This document shows positions 8,757-13,286 of a stretch of 13,286 bases of DNA, piece after piece (the stretch's first letter is position 1; every line of letters begins with the position of its first letter). The translations under genes and the position numbers were made by a program. The notes under the pieces are model-generated. The model did not search any database. It had not been told where the DNA came from and saw only the letters and a program-made list of their open reading frames with translations. Location of the stretch: contig JAAMPI010001537.1 in assembly GCA_013054445.1 (NCBI GenBank), positions 1 through 13,286 of the forward strand, in the 5' to 3' direction. This DNA is from Cudoniella acicularis (taxonomy: Eukaryota; Ascomycota; Leotiomycetes; Helotiales; Helotiaceae).

Positions 8757-10666
8757 ATGCCGTTAGCGAACAGACTATTGCATATTGCACTCAGTGCCAT
8801 ATTCGTGCTACTCGTAGTCCGAATTTTACGGATTGGAAGACGCCCAGCTGGATACCCACCGGTAAGTCAACTTCTCGGCGCAAAATTCCTCTTCGTGGTT
8901 GTTCCCAGAAGAATATTCAACTACTCCCGAAAACATATCAATTAGGAATACTGACTCTGAGATGTTGACATATAGGGACCACCAACATTGCCTATTCTAG
9001 GCAATATACATCTTGTATGTCAAAATTGATATTTGACGGTGTATGGAGTATTAATTCCCTCTACAGATGCCATCATCAAATGCACATCTGCAGTTCCAGA
9101 AATGGGCTGAAAAATACGGACCGGTGTATAGTCTCATCCTTGGGACAAAGACACTAGTTGTTCTGTCAAGCGATACGGCTGTGAAAGATCTACTTGACAA
9201 GAAGAGCTCAATTTACAGTGATCGACAAGACATGTATATTGGCCAGACTCTGTGCAGCGGAGGAATGCGTTTTTTGATGATGGTTTATACTGAGACTACA
9301 TATCCAAAAACATTGCCCCAGATGCTGACGAAGGATCTAGACTTATGGGCCAACGTGGCGCTCTTTCAGAAAGCTGATCCATGGACTCTTGCATATGTCT
9401 GTGGCAAAGACTTACGTCCCATATCAACTCCTTGAGAACAAGCAAATGCTGTACGAAATATTGCATAATCCTGATAAAAATCTTGATCATATCCGCCGTT
9501 ATTCCAACTCTCTCACTACGACAATGACTTTTGGGTAAAATCCATCCGTATTTAAAAAGTCGCGTAAAGAACAACATTCTAACTAGTCGTCCAGTTGGAG
9601 AACACCATCCAAAGATGACACGAAGCTCAAGCAACTCTTCGAAGGATTCGACGAATTTTCCGTTATCAATCAGACCGGGACAGCTGCACTGATAGATTTC
9701 TTCCCTCTCTTGCGCAAATTTCCCGACTGGATGATCCCGACGCAAGCCCAAGCTCGCAGAATGCATGAAAAAGAAAAGAATCTTTACGTCGGTCACTGGC
9801 TTATTGCAAAGCAGAGCATTCAAGATGGCACTGCCAAGCCTAGCTTCTCTGCTGATTTGATACGTTTACAAGAGAAGGAAGGATTCAGCGATGCTCAAGC
9901 CTCATATATCACCGGTTCGCTGCTTGAGGCCGGCTCAGATACGACATCTAGTACACTCTATGGCTTTGTCCAAGCCATGCTCCTCTTCCCAGAGGTGCAA
10001 AAGAAGGCCCAAGCCGAAATTGACAGAGTGGTAGGTACGGAGCGTCTCCCAACAATGGACGACGAGCCAAATCTGCAATATATTCGCGGCGTTATTAAGG
10101 AGTCTCTGCGTTGGATGCCAACCACAATCCTGGGCGCAGTGCCACATGCTGTGATCCAAGACGATTACTATAAAGGATATCTCATCCCCAAAGATGCCGG
10201 GGTCCTCAACAACGTTTATTCCATACACCACGATCCGGCGCGTTTCCCGAACCCTCGCCAGTTCGAACCAATGAGGTATAAAGATGATTATCAGTCACTA
10301 TTTGATGCCGCAAACAACCCTGATGTCACAAAACGCGACCAATTCACATTCGGAGCGGGCCGACGGATTTGCCAAGGGATCCATGTCGTGGAGCGTTCAC
10401 TATTTCTGGGGGTGAGCAGATTATTGTGGTCGTTCAACTTTGAGCCAGAAGTTGATGAAAATGGTTTTGAGATTCTACCGGATTCAAATAGGTTGACCCA
10501 AGGATTTGTGTGCATGCCGGAGCCATTCAAAGTGAAGATTGTGCCGAGAAGTAAGGAACGAGTTGCGTTGATCGAAAAAGAGTGGAAGGAGGCGCAGGAG
10601 TTATTGGATCCGGAGACTAAACAGTGGAAGGAAGTTCCGGAAGGTATGGTGTTGCCGAGACTATAA
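8757..10666 (+). CDS. Cytochrome P450 monooxygenase, five exons, 541 aa
   Basis: A heme-thiolate monooxygenase that would insert one oxygen atom into a small lipophilic substrate, with electrons from P450 reductase at the ER membrane. Exons 8757-8861, 8976-9014, 9067-9282, 9341-9534, 9595-10666; introns of 114, 52, 58 and 60 nt, all GT-AG, the first two with GTAAGT and GTATGT donors. The joined frame is open from ATG (context CCAAGATGC) to TAA. Residues about 5-24 form an N-terminal membrane anchor, followed by a basic patch and the proline hinge YPPGPPTLPILGN (33-45). C-helix W126-x3-R130; I-helix AGSDTT 297-302; K-helix E354-S-L-R357; FEPMRY 408-413; heme loop FGAGRRICQG with the ligand Cys at 444. 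A charged C-terminal tail follows. It resembles fungal secondary-metabolism P450s of the group often labelled O-methylsterigmatocystin oxidoreductase-like; substrate and CYP family cannot be assigned, and no pathway partner gene is in view. It reads as intact, unlike its neighbours. Confidence 0.95.
9283..9340 (+). other. P450 intron 3, weak donor
   Basis: 58 nt, donor GTTTAT, branch-like GCTGAC at 9323-9328, acceptor TCTAG. It also reads open in frame, so automatic annotation could retain it. Removing it restores the conserved FLMM...YGPTW C-helix region and the frame of exon 4, which is why I call it an intron. Confidence 0.85.
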
Positions 10667-11280
10667 AAGTGCGGCTCTCGATAATGGTGAAAAGAATGGA
10701 AGAGAAGAAGGGGGGAAGGGGTTAGTGGGGATAATGGGAAAAAAGGTCCGCTCTATTGCAAATAACTAGGTACAATTCAAGTATCTTAGTCAGTGAGAAT
10801 AGGGGCTGAGGCCGCAGATAGGGGACTGCACCATTACTAATTTTAATGTTGTCGTAATATTGCCTATTTTTCTATTAACTTAGGAACTACTAAATCTTAA
10901 CCTTGTAGGTGAATGGAGCGATTAATCTCCCACTCTTATCATGACACTGGCAGTCGGTAGTAACCCATCTACCGAAATCAAGCATCGCAACTGCGGAATA
11001 AACAGTAATAGTGGTTATGTGCTGAGTAGGTTTGCGAGCAAGCAAATCTTGTTAGGATTTAGGTTAAACAGATTGCTCAAAGCCTACCTACCACAAGTAG
11101 CAAAGCCTAGTTCTAACTTTAAATATAAAAACAAACAAGGTGTAGTGGACATATATGAGAGCACTCATTTTCTTTTAGTTAAGAATCCTATTGAATATCT
11201 TGCTATTTATCAACGGTCCCAATACCGGATGCCTCACTATCTGTCTCAAAGTTGCCAATATCCGAAACTTTATACCCTTC
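10667..11280. other. Intergenic region between P450 and 2EXR gene
   Basis: Holds the 3' flanks of two converging genes. It contains the G-rich tract at 10710-10738 and a small inverted repeat (CGGTAG 10955-10960 with CTACCG 10969-10974). An open stretch on the plus strand at 10941-11312 has no recognisable domain. No canonical AATAAA is seen just downstream of the P450. Confidence 0.5.
10710..10738 (+). other. G-quadruplex-like tract
   Basis: Four G-runs of 6, 4, 4 and 3 with loops AA, TTAGT and ATAAT fit the G3+N1-7 quadruplex pattern. It starts 44 bases past the P450 stop on the coding strand, so it would be in the 3' UTR of that mRNA. Formation of the structure is inference. Confidence 0.6.
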
Positions 11281-12080
11281 CTAAGAACCGGCTTCAATCC
11301 CCTTCAATTTAACATTCTGAATAGGCAACCCAGCAAAAAGAACCGGATTTTGGATTTTTTCTGCGTCGGTGATGTACACATAATCCGCAATCCAGATATG
11401 AAATGTGATTTTCGGTATCTTAACAGTGACATCTTCCCTATTCCTCGTTTCAAAGAGCCGTAAAAGTATATCTCTCCTTTCTTTAAGATGCTGAAGGGAT
11501 AACGGCTGTGTACGCCACTTTTCCGGATCGTATTCATAAGCAGCCAGTCTTATCTCTTCCAAGCCGGTGAAGAACATAAGGATTGTCTTGCGGAGAAAGC
11601 TGTCGATTCGCGAACCTAATCTTTGATGCGAGTTGTCGTGGTCTGCTTGGATGAGTTCCATGACTCTTACTCCTGAAAGAGAAGAGAAGAATCGTGTGAT
11701 CTTTCCCAAGATATTGTCAACGCCCCATTGTTTAATCGGAAATTGTCTCGGCCGCGAAAAATGGTAGGCATGGGAATGACAAGTGTGTCGACAACGAGGT
11801 TGAAGAAAAAATATCCCTTGAGGAAAGAACCAGTGGAGGTGAATCTAGTCAGGACGCGGTTGAGAAAGTAGAATCGAAAGAGTGTCTCAGCTCGAATTTC
11901 GCGGTTAACGCGTGATGCCACCGGGGGCCTGATCAAAGGTCGTAGGTGTTGAGAGATGGTGAGATTTCCTATGAAGTGGAGCTGTTTGGATTCTGGAAAG
12001 GTCGCCCGCCAGATCATCAGTCGCAGTTCTTTTGGGAGTTCCCCGAATCGTGGAAATTCTATCGCTGGAAGGTTTGCCAT
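11281..12080 (-). pseudogene. 2EXR-domain protein with a one-base frameshift
   Basis: The N-terminus FPRFGELPKELRLMIWRATF followed by PPVASRVNREIRAETL matches the fungal 2EXR domain (FP.F..LP.ELR..IW ... P..L.VCRESR); the function of these often multicopy proteins is unknown. ATG at 12080 sits in CACCATGG, a strong context. The first frame is convincing to residue 108 (MPTIF). It then runs into 29 unfamiliar residues and a stop, while the next frame is open from there to TAG at 11281 with IKQWGVDNIL, FFTGLEEIRL, DPEKW and VKIPKITFHIW. One missing T in the T5 run at 11757-11761 explains the change. Restored length would be about 265 residues. A spliced alternative fails: the best acceptor (TTTCAG, 11671 region) has no GT donor in the right phase. 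The product is either a recent pseudogene or a real gene with a sequencing error. It faces a related relic at 12139 head to head. Confidence 0.72.
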
Positions 12081-12138
12081 GGTGGTCCAATATCTTCAGT
12101 AGAATGTATCAAATTGATCGATGCGCTTTGAACATATA

Positions 12139-12811
12139 ATGGGGCTCTTAGATTATCGTCTTACGAACCTCAGCCATTGTTTAGTGGTCTGTGAATCAGC
12201 CTCTGCCTTCTGCCATGAACCCAGTAGGCTGATCGAAAACAGGCTCCTAATTCATCCTAGGTACATGAATGAGATGTCGCTGGCCTGATCAGAGACACAA
12301 TAGGCTCCGCAGCTATTCGATTCAACTGCTATATTTGATCGCCCAAGAAGTTACATAGGTATTACGAATTCTACCAATGTCCTTTCGATTCAGATTGGCT
12401 CTTCATTACATTCAACAACATCGAAATCCTAGAGCTAGTGCAGATGAGTGACGGTGAGAAGGTGTGGGTTAATGATACCCTCGACCCTGAGATAACGTGG
12501 AATCCAGGGAATATCCTCGCTCGTTACTCAACCTACGAGAGATTCGTCTCGCAAGGTGTAATAGGCGCACAAGATGGCTTCGGAATCCGCAGGATAGGAT
12601 GGAAAGGGCCGATATGGAGTGGTTCAAGCGGAGAATTAAACGGTTCTTACAGTGGAGAAAGCGAGAGAATCATGAAGCTAAAATTCCCGAGTTCAGATTC
12701 TATGAATGGAGTGCCGCCCGCTGGAGGCCAGGTCGAGAATACCCCATGAAACTGCTTCCGGATATTCCAGCTGCAACTGACGAAGGTGCATCTTCAGCTC
12801 AGTTTAATTAA
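12139..12811 (+). pseudogene. Degraded 2EXR-like relic
   Basis: No frame is open throughout. From ATG 12139 one frame reads CLVVCESASAFCHE, like the VCRESR block of 2EXR proteins, and stops at 12286. A second frame (about 12290-12605, one TGA near 12334) reads WLFITFNNIEILELVQM, VWVNDTLDPEITW and FGIRRIGWKG. At GGG 12606-12608 the sense passes to a third frame, open to TAA 12809, reading ADMEWFKRRIKRFLQW, RENHEAKIPEFRFYEW and WRPGREYP. The blocks parallel the minus-strand gene at 11281-12080: FITFNNIEILEL with FFTGLEEIRL, and KIPEFRFYEW with KIPKITFHIW, so the two are probably paralogues. The LP-ELR-IW N-terminal block is missing. It lies head to head with the other gene, 58 bp between start codons. 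Family assignment is by eye and moderate. Confidence 0.5.
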
Positions 12812-13198
12812 GGAACACCTATGTCCTGCTAGTGAAACGTCGACTAGACCTTGAAGCCGCTCATGGACCTCCAGACGCAAACTAAATCAAAAGCTTTTTA
12901 AACCACAAAGGTTAGGTTAAAACCAAAGACGACCATGATTCTAAAAATGTATTATCTAAATTAATTTATCGAGAGTAAACTTAGCCTTTTCCAAATCAAC
13001 TACTTGAACTAGTCTTATCTAGTCTATTAAATTATCAATGAGTGTTTAGAGAGGCTAGGACTTAGGCCCCTTTTAACGCTCTAGTTAATAACTTAACATT
13101 AACAATAGAATCTTTTACTATCTATATATACTCTCTAAAATAATTTTTCTTTCGTGAATTATATTCGCTATACTAATATACCTATACAATTCCTCATA
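12812..13198. other. AT-rich non-coding stretch
   Basis: No supportable gene on either strand. From about 12890 the DNA becomes AT- and TpA-rich, similar in texture to 7653-8060, which suggests old RIP-affected sequence near the transposon at the right edge. No family is recognised. Confidence 0.5.
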
Positions 13199-13222
13199 CT
13201 CTCTCTCTCTCTCTCTCTCTCT
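13199..13222 (+). repeat. (CT)12 microsatellite
   Basis: Twelve uninterrupted CT dinucleotides. It lies about 35 bp from the inverted LTR end and may vary in length between strains. Confidence 0.97.
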
Positions 13223-13255
13223 TATTCTTCTTAATTAAGTATGTTGGAGGTATGG

Positions 13256-13286
13256 TGTGTATGGTATAGCTGTAGTACGCGGTATA
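13256..13286 (-). repeat. Partial LTR of the same copia family, inverse orientation
   Basis: The last 23 bases (GTATAGCTGTAGTACGCGGTA and TA) are the reverse complement of the LTR end at about 6507-6529 with one transition. The outer end begins TGT, as expected for the complement of ...ACA, but the next bases are altered, so the exact boundary (13256) is approximate. The LTR runs off the window, so I cannot tell a solo LTR from a full element. Confidence 0.75.

Noticed and set aside
9296..10530. Minus-strand open frames of 79-175 residues
   Set aside because: They are antisense to P450 exons, which carry the conserved protein motifs.
9710..10666. P450 as a truncated 318-residue gene starting inside exon 5
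   Set aside because: The upstream exons join in frame and supply the membrane anchor, proline hinge and C-helix motif.
10941..11463. Plus-strand open frames after the P450
   Set aside because: No recognisable domain, and the second overlaps the 2EXR gene on the other strand.
11665..11765. Intron instead of a frameshift in the minus-strand 2EXR gene
   Set aside because: The good acceptor TTTCAG exists, but available GT donors (GTTGAC, GTCATT) are poor and give the wrong phase; one missing T explains the frames better.

Overview
The window looks like chromosomal DNA of a filamentous ascomycete (Pezizomycotina). Evidence: genes with short GT-AG introns (46-114 nt) and CTNAC-type branch points, a fungal microsomal P450, fungal 2EXR-type proteins, and LTR retrotransposons that are extremely AT-rich and full of C-to-T / G-to-A changes, as expected of repeat-induced point mutation (RIP). 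The class or species cannot be told from the sequence.

Layout. (1) 1-606: minus-strand, RIP-damaged reverse-transcriptase fragment of a Ty3/gypsy element that continues past the left edge. (2) 608-6540: one complete but dead Ty1/copia element on the plus strand: 5' LTR (608-1051), primer-binding site resembling the copia half-tRNA type, a long leader with a 20-bp tandem repeat, a single gag-pol reading frame (1789-6025) with many stops and one frameshift, a polypurine tract and 3' LTR (6141-6540). All undetermined bases (N) of the window lie between 2497 and 6548. (3) 6551-7652: relic of an unrecognised gene, cut at its 5' end by the copia element, with two stops and a frameshift but a recognisable intron and a membrane-segment C-terminus. 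(4) 7653-8756: non-coding, ending in the promoter of the next gene. (5) 8757-10666: the one gene that reads as intact, a five-exon, 541-residue class II-type cytochrome P450 with all diagnostic motifs. (6) 10667-11280: non-coding, with a G-rich quadruplex-like tract just after the P450 stop. (7) 11281-12080 (minus) and 12139-12811 (plus): two head-to-head 2EXR-like genes, each broken by a shift at a short homopolymer; the plus copy is the more degraded and lacks its N-terminus. (8) 12812-13255: AT-rich non-coding DNA with a (CT)12 microsatellite. (9) 13256-13286: the terminal bases of the same copia LTR family in inverse orientation, running off the right edge.

The picture is a small gene island of about 6.7 kb between retrotransposon copies, in which the P450 survives while its neighbours decay. 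There is no sign that the genes form an operon-like cluster or a complete biosynthetic cluster; the P450 is an orphan within this window. I did not find a clearly new biological system. The best leads are the unrecognised gene relic, the 2EXR pair, and the unusually legible RIP record in the copia element.
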